A stretch of DNA of 64,000 nt from Sanguinoderma infundibulare. Its lineage: Eukaryota > Basidiomycota > Agaricomycetes > Polyporales > Polyporaceae. The position numbers and the translations under genes are program-made. The notes beneath the pieces are model-generated. The model saw only the letters and a list, made by a program, of their open reading frames with translations, made no database searches and was not told where the DNA came from. The stretch's first letter is position 1, and each line of letters opens with the position of its first letter. The stretch covers positions 1,860,001 through 1,924,000 of the forward strand of contig JAVLRN010000011.1 in assembly GCA_032821775.1 (NCBI GenBank). The letters run 5' to 3'. This document shows, in pieces, positions 54,607 through 64,000 of this stretch.

Positions 54607-57507
54607 TCAAACCCATCCTCGCAGCCTCGCAACCGTCGCCACAACCGCGTCCTCCCTCTCTCCAGGCGCAAGGGCCTCCCGTACATCCTTCAGCTTCTGC
54701 CGGCCCTCCGTGTCGTCGAGGTCGACCCACTCCCTCCACTTCTCCAGCTCGGGCGACTCTACGTTGAGCGCCATCACGATGTTCGACAGATAGGCCAGGT
54801 CAGACGATAGCTGCGCCGCACCCGCGGGCGTGAGTTTGGCGATGCGCGGGAGCACGTCCGACGTCAGGCGCGAGACGAGCGAGAGCCCGAGCGATGATAG
54901 CCACGCTGCTGAGACCGCCTCTGGGCTGAGCGTGGACGGCATGGCAGACGCTGCGGCGCCGCCTTGAGGCTGGGTGGAGCCCTTCAGAGACAACGACGGA
55001 GAGCGACGGGTGTGGGAGATGGCAGACGACGATAGGGATGGTTCCAGAGCGGGCGAAGGTTCCAACAGCCCTCGCAGCATCTCGGCATTGATGAAAGGAA
55101 GCGTCTCGAGCGAGAAGGCGAGGGCATCATCGTCCGCATACACTTCGAAAAGCCGGGGCAGATTCAACAGACCCTCTGCTACGTGTTGCATCGTGCTGCT
55201 GGGCGACAGTGAGAATGTCGGGACCTGGACCTCGCTCAGCGCACTGCCGGCGATGACGGGACGCTTCGCCTTCGGATCGCCTGGAGTCGTCCAAAGCGAA
55301 GACGACGCGTAAGACGCGAGGTGTTTGTGCAGGGGTGATAGGATGATATCTTGCAATGCTTGCTGGCATGTCTTCGCCAGTTCGGAAATCGCGCTGCGAC
55401 CGCTTAAAAGAAGAGCTGGGGGCAATGCAAGAGACGGAGGTGTAGTCATGAACTGATGAGGGGACCGTCGAGGATCGGGAGTTGGGGGGGTGGGCGTCAG
55501 GAAGGTCTCGCCCCGCGCAGTCTGCGGAACTGCAGGCTCCGGGTCGACCTTGTTTAGCAGTTCTTGCAGTTCCGCAGAGTTGAGGCTTGACTGCATGAGG
55601 AGCTGAAGCTTCCCTCTGCTTGCTCCGGACATAAAGATGCCCGCAGGATCGTTCCTCGCCTGGCGCAACGACGCCGAAACCTGAACCAGATTGGAACGAA
55701 GTTTCGACTCGAACATAATCATACGGTCGAGAAGAGTGCGAATGGCCTCGAGGAAGTGCAATAAGGCTTGGATGTCCGCCCAGTCGTCCGCGGTGTAGTC
55801 AAGGTCGGACAAGTCCTCCCCAGATGCAGCGATAGAAAGCGACTGACCACTCTGACCACTACGTCGCGACCCAACTTCAGCTTTTGAAGCGTCGGCGAAG
55901 GCAGAGAAGAGGCGATCCACCGACTGAACAAGGCCCAGTGCCCCGTAGCCCTGCGTGAACGCCATACATCGGGTGATAGCGTCCTCTGCAACCCCGAATA
56001 TATCCACGGCGCGTTCTCGCAACATACGCGCATGGTCTATCCGACCCCGCGACTCAGCCGTCAGCGCGGTCTTCAACGCGTCCTCGACGAATCGCGTTTC
56101 AAGGGCGACATAATCCGCCTGGAAGTCTACGAATGGCTCGAATAGTTCCTGGTCCCATTCGAGCGCCGCAGACGCGAGATCGCTGGTTCCGCTGATTGAA
56201 GCGCGGTGAGAACCCACGCGGCGTGCCATGGAAAGCGACATTCTGGCAGAGGAACGGCGGCGCAAGTGGGAAACGGGCTTCTCCTCGTCGGTGGGGACCG
56301 GGGCCGCGTAGCTGACCTTTTCCATGACCTTCTCTGTCGCGGCCGCAAATTCTTCCGTTGCGCGGTACGCCGCGATTAGCTGGGGAAGCGCAATGGCCCC
56401 GTAATGCGTAGACAGAGCCTCAAGGCGCTGGGAACACGACGGCTGTAGAGCAGATAGGGTGGAGGTGATAAGGGCGGAGAGCGTTGGGCGAGGATCAGGG
56501 AAGATGGCAGGGATAGATGTCCTTTCGGACTGCAAGATCTTCTGGAACGAGGCGTAGAAGGTTGGAAGGAAGGAAGAAAAGGTGACCGAAGACGGATCGA
56601 CGGGGGCAGACAGATCACAATCGCAGAGACGAGTGTTTTGCCACTCTTCCACAAGGGGGCCTCTCCGCGATCCATAGTAGTAGTTGCGGAATTCAGACTC
56701 GCGCTGAATGTTGGTAAAGATGGAGAAGTAGTTGCGACAAACTGCGACGTCCTGTGAATTCACAGCAGCCACGAGCGCGGAGCTGAGGGACGCCTCGAGT
56801 TGGTTCTGCAAGCTGACCATGAGAGTTCGCCTGCTCTCGTACTCCGGCGTATTCTCGAAAACGACCATGCTTTTCGACGCTTCCGATAACCTCTCCGCCG
56901 CTTTCTCGTAGTTCTTCTCCCCGAGCAGAGACGTGACATCGCTCTCGAGCGTGCTCCAGCTCTCGGCCTCCCGCAAAACCTCCCGCGTAGCCTCCATGTT
57001 CCGCTTGACGGTATCCAGATAATGAAGCCTCTCTAGTGCAGCGTCCGTGTCGACCCCGAGAGACGGCTTGGACTTGTGTTCGACATTGGCCAGAACGCCT
57101 TGGAGAGAGAGCGCGCTTTCGCGCATGAAGTGGAGGTCGTATGTGAGTCGCGACGCACCGCGAGAGATGTCCTCGATGAGTCGGTCAACCTGAGCAGAAG
57201 TATCCTCCGAAGCTATCTCCAGGGTCCCAACCAGATGCGAGACGCGCCGGTCGAGGTCCGTCAAGGCCGCAGGTCGTTCCGCGTCGGTGGGCTCTTCGGA
57301 TACTCCAAGGATCTCATTAATCCATGAAATGACATCCTCGTTGTCTTCCAGTGAGCTAAGCAACTCGGAAGACGATTCCAGGATGGGTGAGGCCCTATTG
57401 ACCTCGATTGCGACGGGTCTCTGCTGCTTGCTAGATAAACACGTTTAGGATTTCAATAACGAAGCATCAGGATAGCGACCTTTTGCTCACTGTCCGCCCG
57501 TCGCCAT
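54607..57507 (-). CDS. COG7: Conserved oligomeric Golgi complex subunit 7
   Basis: COG7 belongs to lobe B of the COG tether that retrieves vesicles within the Golgi. A tiny first exon (57507-57491, 17 bases, MATGGH) is joined over a 60-base intron to 57430-54607; 946 residues, in the range of fungal homologues. The N-terminal block EDVISWINEILG, coiled coils that mediate assembly (DTDAALERLHYLDTVKRNME; EKNYEKAAERLSEASKSM), and the diagnostic NYFSIFTNIQRESEFRNYYY all fit COG7. The C-terminal part is helical with Ser/Pro-rich insertions. The exon-1 join is inferred from phase and a good GTGAGC/CTAG pair; without it there is no ATG near the conserved start. Divergent from eIF3g, with 257 bases between start codons. 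Confidence 0.95.
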
Positions 57508-57764
57508 CCTGGGCCTAGGTAGTCTTCTGGATGTCGAGCGCAGCAGAAAGAGGAAGGAGCGTAACGTGAGTGGCGAACCAGTGGAGGCGGTATGGAGTTG
57601 TGACGGAGAGTGTGATGTATCTGTGACCCGATCATAATTTCCACGGATACCCTGCTTTTGAAAGTCTGCTTATCTGCTTTGTCACGCTGTGATTCACTAA
57701 GAATTTGTTTGCTCAGCAAGGGCGTGGAGGAGCTGCAGACTGCCTTCTTCCCCAATCACTTATT
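57508..57764. promoter_or_regulatory. Divergent promoter shared by COG7 and eIF3g
   Basis: 257 bases separate the start codons of two oppositely transcribed housekeeping genes, so both promoters must lie here. No clear TATA box is seen on either strand, in keeping with constitutive genes. Confidence 0.6.
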
Positions 57765-58996
57765 ATGGCCAGCACGTATGTCCATCGTCTTCCATACCGC
57801 CGCTTCACGTTCAAACGGACGCGTACTTTCTTAGCGCACCAAAAACGTCCTGGGCGGACGACGTTGACGAGCTCGGTAAGACATCTTGGCGGCCCTTTCT
57901 TTCGATCTGACCCATTCGTCTGTTTCAGAGCAGCCTAAGGTCGAGGATTTCGTTGACGAGAATGGCATTCGTACAACTATAGAGTACACGATCAACGATG
58001 AGGGCAAGAAAGTGAAGGCGAGTCCTAGATCCTCCTCCCGATGCTTAAAGGATCTTTTCGCTCATGAGCACCTCACTCTGAAGATTACGAGAAAGATCAA
58101 GCGAGTATTGCAGAAAGCCGTAGTCGATCACACCGTCGCAGAGCGCAAAACGTGGGCGAAGTTCGGTCAGGAGAAGGGGAACAAGCCTGGGCCGGATCGC
58201 GCAACTACCACAGTCGGAGAGAACGTTTCGTTGAAGCTGAGTGCGGGCAACAAGGTGAATAATCCGTGCTCCTTCGTACACAACCTCCACCAACACGTCA
58301 TGCCCCTTTCCCTCCTAGGCTGCCGTCCAAGAGCAGTCGGCGGAGCAGACAGTCAAAGCGAACCTCGTGAAGGCGGGTGCCGGGAAGGTCGTTTGTCGTC
58401 TGTGCAAGGGTGATCACTTCACCGCAAAATGTCCCTACAAGGACTCGCTATCCGGTCTCGATGGTGCCGGTACGTGCGCCTCTCATACATCCGTTCCAGT
58501 CTGTCCCGATCCTCACGGCGTTCTGAAGAGACCCCTCCGCTTGGTCTCGACGATACCGGCACCCCTGCGGAGCCCGCCGCTGCCGCTCCCGCAGCAACTA
58601 CCGGTGGCAAGTACGTTCCCCCTTCCATGCGCGCTGGCGGACGCGGACCTGGCGAGGCGATGGGCCGGCCGGGCGGCTCGCGCGACGACCTTCCAACTCT
58701 TCGTGTCACGAACATCTCCGAAGACACTCAGGAGAACGACCTCCGCGACCTCTTCGGTGCGTTTGGCCGCGTCGCGCGCGTATACGTCGGACGCGACCGC
58801 GAGACGGGTGCGGGCAAGGGCTTCGCGTTTGTCAGCTTCGAGGAGAAGGCCGTTGCGCAGAAGGCGATGGAGAAGATGCACGGTCGTGGTTACGACAATC
58901 TCATCCTGAACGTCCAGTGGTCACGTAAGTCCGTTTTGTGTCTGCTTCGTGGAGCAGCGTACTGAATTGTCTGCAGAACCGAGGGAGCAGCGATGA
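57765..58996 (+). CDS. TIF35: Translation initiation factor eIF3 subunit g
   Basis: eIF3g helps 40S scanning and reinitiation. Seven exons: 57765-57775 (11 bases), 57835-57875, 57929-58017, 58084-58254, 58319-58469, 58529-58924 and 58977-58996; 292 residues, the normal size. The start MASTAPKTSWADDVDEL is the family signature. The core VEDFVDENGIRTTIEY and KRVLQKAVVDHTVAERKTWA is followed by a CCHC zinc knuckle (CRLCKGDHFTAKC). The C terminus is an RRM: LRVTNISEDT (RNP2) and GKGFAFVSF (RNP1). Intron 3 (58018-58083) appears to use a GC donor (AAG|GCGAGT); a GT donor six bases earlier would delete the conserved Val-Lys. All phases close, and the final exon supplies only seven residues. Confidence 0.96.
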
Positions 58997-60181
58997 GGAT
59001 TGATTCACACGTCTGGATGTTGTATGCTGTATCAATATATGGCTGTTACTGCTTTGTATGTTATGACTTGCACATTGCTTACTTTCGGTCTCGCCCGCTT
59101 CTCCAGAAAGATTGCAGGTGTGTTACTCGTGTTTTTTGACCGTAAGCTAACATGATGAATTGGACTGGTTTGGAGGGTGTCGGAAATTTTAGAAAAGGTT
59201 ACAAGTTCGACGGCGCGCGGATGTGGATGTTGATCTCACAAGCTCTTGTCTGTTCCCGTCAACGTTCTAGTCTTGAACCAACGAGCCATTGTGGATCTTG
59301 CATTTATACACTGTCGCGCATCGCTTTCTGCGCATCGGTGGACTGAAGGTGAGGGATCCCGACAAATGGCTCCGCAAGGTATCTAATACTGACAGTAATG
59401 TGCAGGCTGGTGTCCGTGTACCTCCAAAATTTCATCAGGATCTTCCGGATCCACGTATCTTTTCATTGAACGCTCGTAAGTGGTACGAAGGTTCGACCTT
59501 GTCACTGGTGAGTACGAAACGCAATCATACGGACTCTGAACATCTAGTCTGCACAGCTGGAGCGTGAAAACACGGCACACATGTACGAGCATGTAATGCT
59601 CGCGAATCGACTTCAAAGACGAAATCAGTCTGCCACCAGGTCACCGGTGTGTGGAAACATTTATTTGGATATTCTAACTTTCGAAGGCATACGGCCTTGA
59701 CACTCGCAGAGAAGCGCCCTCCACATGCGATCCATCATCCCGCCTACGTTATTGCGGCGCGGGGATGGCTTCCTCCCCATGCAGAATCCAGTGCAGTTAC
59801 ACCGGTTGCCTCGCGGACAAAAACCAGCAGGTGAATTAGCCAATCTGTTCACGAGCGAGGTGACGTCGCTAACTGATTTGCAACCGCGCCTTCCTCGTAC
59901 ACTGGTCATGTAATTCGGAAGAGATCCAAGCTGGACCGGCGACAGGATGTCGGGTCCAGCCTCTCGACATGTCCCCGCTGCCCTTCTGACGTCGATCTTC
60001 CGCAGATTTCGTGCTCCGGAACTCTTGGAAGAGTATCTGCGGTACTGAACTCGGAGCCTCCGCATTAACGCGAGTCTCGTGCCACCAACCTTATCGCCAT
60101 ATAAAACCTGAAAAACCTGCCCAGCAGCACTACAGCACCCTTCGCCAATCGCCCAGCAAGCTCTTCGCGTCTCCAGACGGT
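58997..60181. other. Intergenic region
   Basis: About 1.2 kb between eIF3g and the seven-helix gene. Short frames on both strands lack motifs. No RNA gene or repeat recognised. Confidence 0.4.
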
Positions 60182-61659
60182 ATGCTCGACCACAGTGCAT
60201 CAACATACTACGTAGTCTCCGGCATTCTCGAGTTCACCCTGTTCGGCATCTTCGCCACGCTCTCGCCTATCTCCCTTGTGCTGTTGTTTCGTCGACACCA
60301 ATCAGTATACAGATCCCCTTATAGCTCCACCGACGACGTTCCTCCATGGCGGAGATGGGCCTCGACCTTTTGGGACCTGAGAAGATCACCGCTGATATTC
60401 GCCAACGTCCTGCTGATTCTCTCGGTCACAGCGGTGCGCCTCCGTCTCGGTGCAAATAATCGTGGTTTCAAATGCTTATGTTTACCCACCACAAGCATTT
60501 CGTGATCTCTGTACACAGCGTCTTCGCCATAGTCGGCGGTGGTGGCGAGCAGTCTGGGGCTTTACTCGTTCTCGGGACGAAACCGACCGAAGTCGCGAGG
60601 ACCACATTCCTCATTATCGATGGGATGCTAGGTGACATAATCATCGTACGTAAGGATGTTCATATGCATATGCGCTGTCCTGACATTTCATGCAGGTCTA
60701 CCGGGTGTGGCTAATTTGGGGCAAGAACTACTGGATCGCACTTTTCCCTCTGTTCACACTGGCAGGAGGCATCGGTAAGTGTCCTCAGGATCGTGACCAC
60801 CGTAACGCGCGATCTGACCAGACTTGTATGTCCCAAACAGTGATGGGAAGCATAGTAATATATTTAACTGGTGTATTGACGGAGCCAGGCGTGCACATTG
60901 TTGCCACAGCCAGCTCTTCGATCGCTGCACTGTGCGCGATGACAGTCTGGTGCGTCTCCAGTGTGTTTCTCACTCCAACTAGTCGACTCACTTCCGGTTT
61001 AGTATAAACGTGTATGGATCAGGTACGACGAGCCTAGAGGGATCCTGCGACAAGCAAGGCTGAGCTCTGCGGATCCCCAGTGATGATCGCTTATCGTGTC
61101 TGGACGTCCAACCGCCTCTTGAGGAGAGCAGGAGTGCTCGAAGCTGGACGACCCAACCTTCTCGTGCGTGTCACTTAATCATCAACGATGTATTACAGCC
61201 TTATGCGATTCACTTCAGATCAACGTAGCCATCCTTGTAGAGAGCGCTGCGTTGTGGACGTAAGTCTAGTTTCGTCCTACTCCGTTTTATCATTAGCTGA
61301 CCAGACCTAGCTTTTGGATCATTCTGTTCCTCATTTGGGTCCTCATCGGATCCCCCCTACACGTCATGGGTTCCGGTTTGGTACCTGTAATCGTCGGGAT
61401 CACGTTCACGCTCATTAACGTGCGCGTCGGCCTTGGCCTGGGACAAGAGACCCGGGAGCTCGCCACCACGAACATACGCTTGGCGATGGCAGAATTGAGC
61501 GCGGGACAGCAAGTCACAGTGGCATCTGCAGTTCTTAACGAGGTTGTCCGACTGCCCCAGACAAAGTGCACAGTCGATCAGGAGGTTCAGGTAGACCTCG
61601 AGGAGGGTTCGATCCGACGCAGGACTTCATCGGTGCCTGTCATCTGGGCAGTACCTTAA
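60182..61659 (+). CDS. Agaricomycete-specific seven-helix membrane protein
   Basis: Belongs to a large, uncharacterised agaricomycete family distinct from the DUF6533 genes. Resolved exons: 60182-60433 (start MLDHSASTYYVVSGILEFTL), 60496-60645 (HFVISVHSVFAIVGGGG to MLGDIII) and 60696-60774 (VYRVWLIWGKNYWIALFPLF), then one from about 60841 (VMGSIVIYLTGVL...HIVATASSSIAALCAMTV). The following segments are MIAYRVWTSNRRLLRRAGVL (61083-), an INVAILVES helix (about 61215) and a last exon reading FWIILFLIWVLIG to the stop at 61657-61659. The order of helices, the GD...YRVW motif after helix 3 and the YRVWTSNRR loop after helix 5 are typical of the family. Receptor-like topology is suggestive, but no ligand or signalling partner is known. 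The phases checked are consistent with an intact gene. Confidence 0.75.
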
Positions 61660-62404
61660 CCGGGATGCTGGGCCGCATCAACTTCGTTGAAGACGCCTTA
61701 CTGAGCTCAAGCTTGCGCAGGTACGTCCTCTAACCACAGTGTACACAAAACTCATCTCATGGAATTTGACCTAAAGACCTCGACTTCTCGACCTCGAATG
61801 ACAGCAGTAAAAGATGAGACACCTCAATTGTACATTCTTGTGTATCGTAACTTCCACATTATCAACGTCGGCCAGCCGAATGGTTCGTTCTGCACGTTCG
61901 CGACGTACGCCGTGGGCACTACCGTCCCGTTCGCATCCGCGTTCTCTTTCTATGTCATGTTCTCCGTGCCTCTTCCAGGACAAACTCGGGGAGTCCTTCT
62001 GATCACCTTACGAATCCTCACGCGCCGAGCATGGACGCGAGATTCTGACCCTTTTCACGACGACCATCAGCTACCGCAGGGCCTCCCCCTTCCTCTCCAC
62101 TGACGCCGGAATACCCGTCAAATGAGCGGGAAGGGGTCTCGTGGAAACAAGAAAGGACCTCACTGTAGAGCGAGACCGTATGTCGTTGAGTCCCACCGAG
62201 ATGGATGTCAGCGACCTGTCAGCGTAATTTAGTCATCGATGATGTCTTCGAATAATCTACGTTACGATATAAGTAATGTACGAGTTACAGTGCCCGGGCC
62301 CATACTGTACTATCTCTCACTATACTTTTACCTCAGGGCAACGCTATGGGCAAGGTTGTAAAGCGGCAGAAACGAGAAATGCCATAAGAAACAATCAGGG
62401 CCAT
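61660..62404. other. Region between the membrane protein and tRNA-Gln
   Basis: About 750 bases. Includes the 3' flank of the preceding gene; frames at 61759-62103 show no family motif. Confidence 0.4.
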
Positions 62405-62488
62405 GGCGCTATAGTGTAGTGGTTATCACTTGGGATTCTGACACCGAAGTATGTTCCCAAAACCCAGGTTCGAGCCCTGGTAGCGCCT
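62405..62488 (+). tRNA. tRNA-Gln (CTG), 12-base intron
   Basis: A complete cloverleaf of 84 bases: acceptor GGCGCTA/TAGCGCC fully paired, D arm GTGTAGTGGTTATCAC, anticodon stem TGGGA/TCCCA with anticodon CTG, and T arm CCAGG-TTCGAGC-CCTGG. A 12-base intron (62442-62453) sits one base after the anticodon (canonical place). Internal A and B boxes are good. T is at the discriminator position. Confidence 0.92.
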
Positions 62489-63564
62489 TGCTGAGTTGGA
62501 GGAATGATTTTGTCTGAAAATGTCGCCGGATCCGATATTCTTGCACAACCCGACCACTATGTATTGTTCAAACGTTCAACGTTCAAGTTGGAACTATGTA
62601 CTAGTGAATCAAGTATGTTCTCACTTTTTACGGCATGTGTCAGGCAGAGATTGTAATTGTGGTGGTGGTAGGCTACTATACAAATGGACGAGCGGACAGT
62701 GAGGTTTGGATGCAAGGGCGAGCGTGTACGTGTATGTGTTACGACTTCAACAGCGTATGCAGGCATGGTGCACAGGCGACAGCATATGCGGGAGCGCGGG
62801 GTGGGAAAGGCGAGGGACCCCATCGGGGGGGAAATAACAATAGAACGACAACATGCCCTGGTGGCGGAAAAGTGAAGAAAGAGGGGTAGTGTTTTTTAAC
62901 GGATGACGGGTCAGAGGATTCGGGGCTGGTCAAAGTCGAGCACGGGCATGAACAGACATGACGGGTCGTAAACGGGGACGAGAAGGAGCATGTGTCTGCG
63001 AGGGTGACGACGTAGAGCGGACAGCAGGGCCAAGAAGCTGGGGGGAGGGGGAATATGCGAGCCGGTAAGGAAGTCCGAGGCAGAAGGTTTGAATTAAGGG
63101 GCAAGGCAATGCGCGACCACGGGACAAGATCGCGCGCGGCCGTGCGAGTGTCCCGACTGGGTATATCGTACGCTAGAGGTGGCCGATGAAAGAGGACGCA
63201 AGAAACCGAAACGTGACGGGCCCACATGCGGTCCGCGGGGAGCGAATATTGAATAGGAACGAATCTCGGACGCTGGAAGGAATGGAAGCCGGTTAAGGGA
63301 AAACCGCCTTTGAACCGGCCTCGCTCGGAGGTTGTCGGCACAGGGAAATTTTGCAGAAGGCGTGAACAGCGGTGTCAGATGCGGTGGGTGATTGGTAGGA
63401 GTAAGGGTACGAGCGAGCGGTCATTTACACATCACTGACACAGGCAAAAATCAGCATTGCACATTGCGGGACCGACGAAGCGAGGACGCGAGCGCGAAGT
63501 AATTGCTTACCTCGGCCCAACTGCCTCCACTACTCGGCACCTTGCACTACCGCTCGGTCAGCAA
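62489..63564. other. Region without a recognised gene
   Basis: About 1.1 kb of mixed composition with overlapping frames on both strands (for example minus 62739-63341, rich in Pro/Ser/Cys), none with a recognisable family. Confidence 0.4.
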
Positions 63565-63950
63565 ATGATACACGCCGAACAACATCCTGCGCTCTCATCC
63601 TCCAACTCCCCAGGCGACCCTGGCGTCACAGCTGCACTTCGCCGCTTCTTCTTGGGTAACTCCTCTGCTTGAGGCGCATACGCACGGATCGAGAGGTGCA
63701 CTATTGTCGATGCAGTTGCGGTCGAGGGAACGCTTGTAGGGAATGATAATTCTGGGTGCATACAGTCAACACACGCCGGGGATGAGAGGCGCAAGCGAAC
63801 AAGGAGACGTACTGTCAAGTGAGTCTTCGTCCTGTAAAATCTTCCCGAGGTACAATATCCGCAGGTATGACGGCGCCGGCGGTCGTTCGTCCTGCCAATC
63901 TGGGCGCGCGACCACAAGGAGTCAGTATCCCGTACAACGTCAAGTGAGCT
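63565..63950 (+). CDS. Possible 5' exons of a gene running off the window
   Basis: ATG 63565 opens MIHAEQHPALSSSNSPGDPG with VTAALRRFFLG before a GTAACT donor (about 63656). Near the edge, after a CCGCAG acceptor at about 63866, comes MTAPAVVRPANLGARPQGVS ending SIPYNVK at a GTGAGC donor. A 15-base exon between them (about 63807-63821) would join the phases. I do not recognise the product, and most of the gene would lie beyond 64000. Confidence 0.27.
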
Positions 63951-64000
63951 CCGGGGGGCGTTCCGGAGGCATTGCTGCCTTTCCCACAGCAGCGTGTGGC

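Noticed and set aside
1..64000. CRISPR arrays, bacterial operons, plasmid or virus genes
   Set aside because: No regularly spaced repeats, Shine-Dalgarno-led gene chains or viral replication genes were seen; the exon-intron structure is fungal throughout.

Overview
The window looks like nuclear DNA of an agaricomycete basidiomycete, probably a polypore-like wood-decay fungus. The evidence is a GC-rich base composition, genes broken by many introns of about 48 to 110 bases, very small exons, intron-containing tRNA genes, and gene families typical of such fungi: a HET-domain protein, DUF6533-type seven-helix membrane proteins, RNI/F-box proteins, a PAR32 (DUF3602) protein and a WrbA-type quinone reductase. 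There is no sign of a bacterial, organellar or viral sequence. All exon structures below were read by hand from splice consensus, reading phase and family conservation, and are not supported by transcripts.

Layout. 0-9 kb: the 3' end of a probable F-box gene; an unknown coiled-coil gene (minus); a PXR1/PINX1-like G-patch gene that carries an apparent one-base frameshift; a DUF6533-type membrane protein (copy A); a HET-domain gene (minus). 9.6-10.4 kb: a non-autonomous Tc1/mariner-like element with 30-base inverted ends and TA target duplications. 11-13.6 kb: a 13-exon amino-acid/GABA/choline-type permease that is a pseudogene (one frameshift, two stops). 13.9-16.2 kb: a glutamine-synthetase-like gene (minus) with an unusually long intron. 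19-26 kb: an F-box gene and an FHA-domain, tail-anchored SLMAP/Far9-like gene, separated by long stretches with no recognisable gene. 27-40 kb: a second DUF6533-type gene (copy B), an 87-base inverted repeat pair, decayed DUF6534-like sequence, the PAR32 gene (minus), a third DUF6533-type gene (copy C, minus) and another gene relic. 41-47.8 kb: a dense housekeeping block: a small Cys-rich protein, cystathionine gamma-lyase, a SAM-dependent methyltransferase and an AAAP amino-acid transporter. 48.3-51.1 kb: two identical tRNA-His genes inside permuted repeats that bracket a WrbA-type quinone reductase. 51-59 kb: a broken F-box copy, a full F-box gene, COG7, and eIF3g on a shared divergent promoter with COG7. 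60-62.5 kb: another seven-helix membrane protein and a tRNA-Gln gene.

How the genes relate. There is no metabolic cluster. The housekeeping genes act separately in sulfur amino-acid synthesis, Golgi tethering, translation initiation, telomerase/ribosome control and STRIPAK signalling. The most notable structural signals are the shared chain of tiny exons (10, 20 and 33-36 bases) in all three DUF6533-type genes, and the permuted tRNA-His repeats on both sides of the quinone reductase. The accessory stretches (9-13, 29-41 and 48-52 kb) hold the mobile element, gene relics and duplications.
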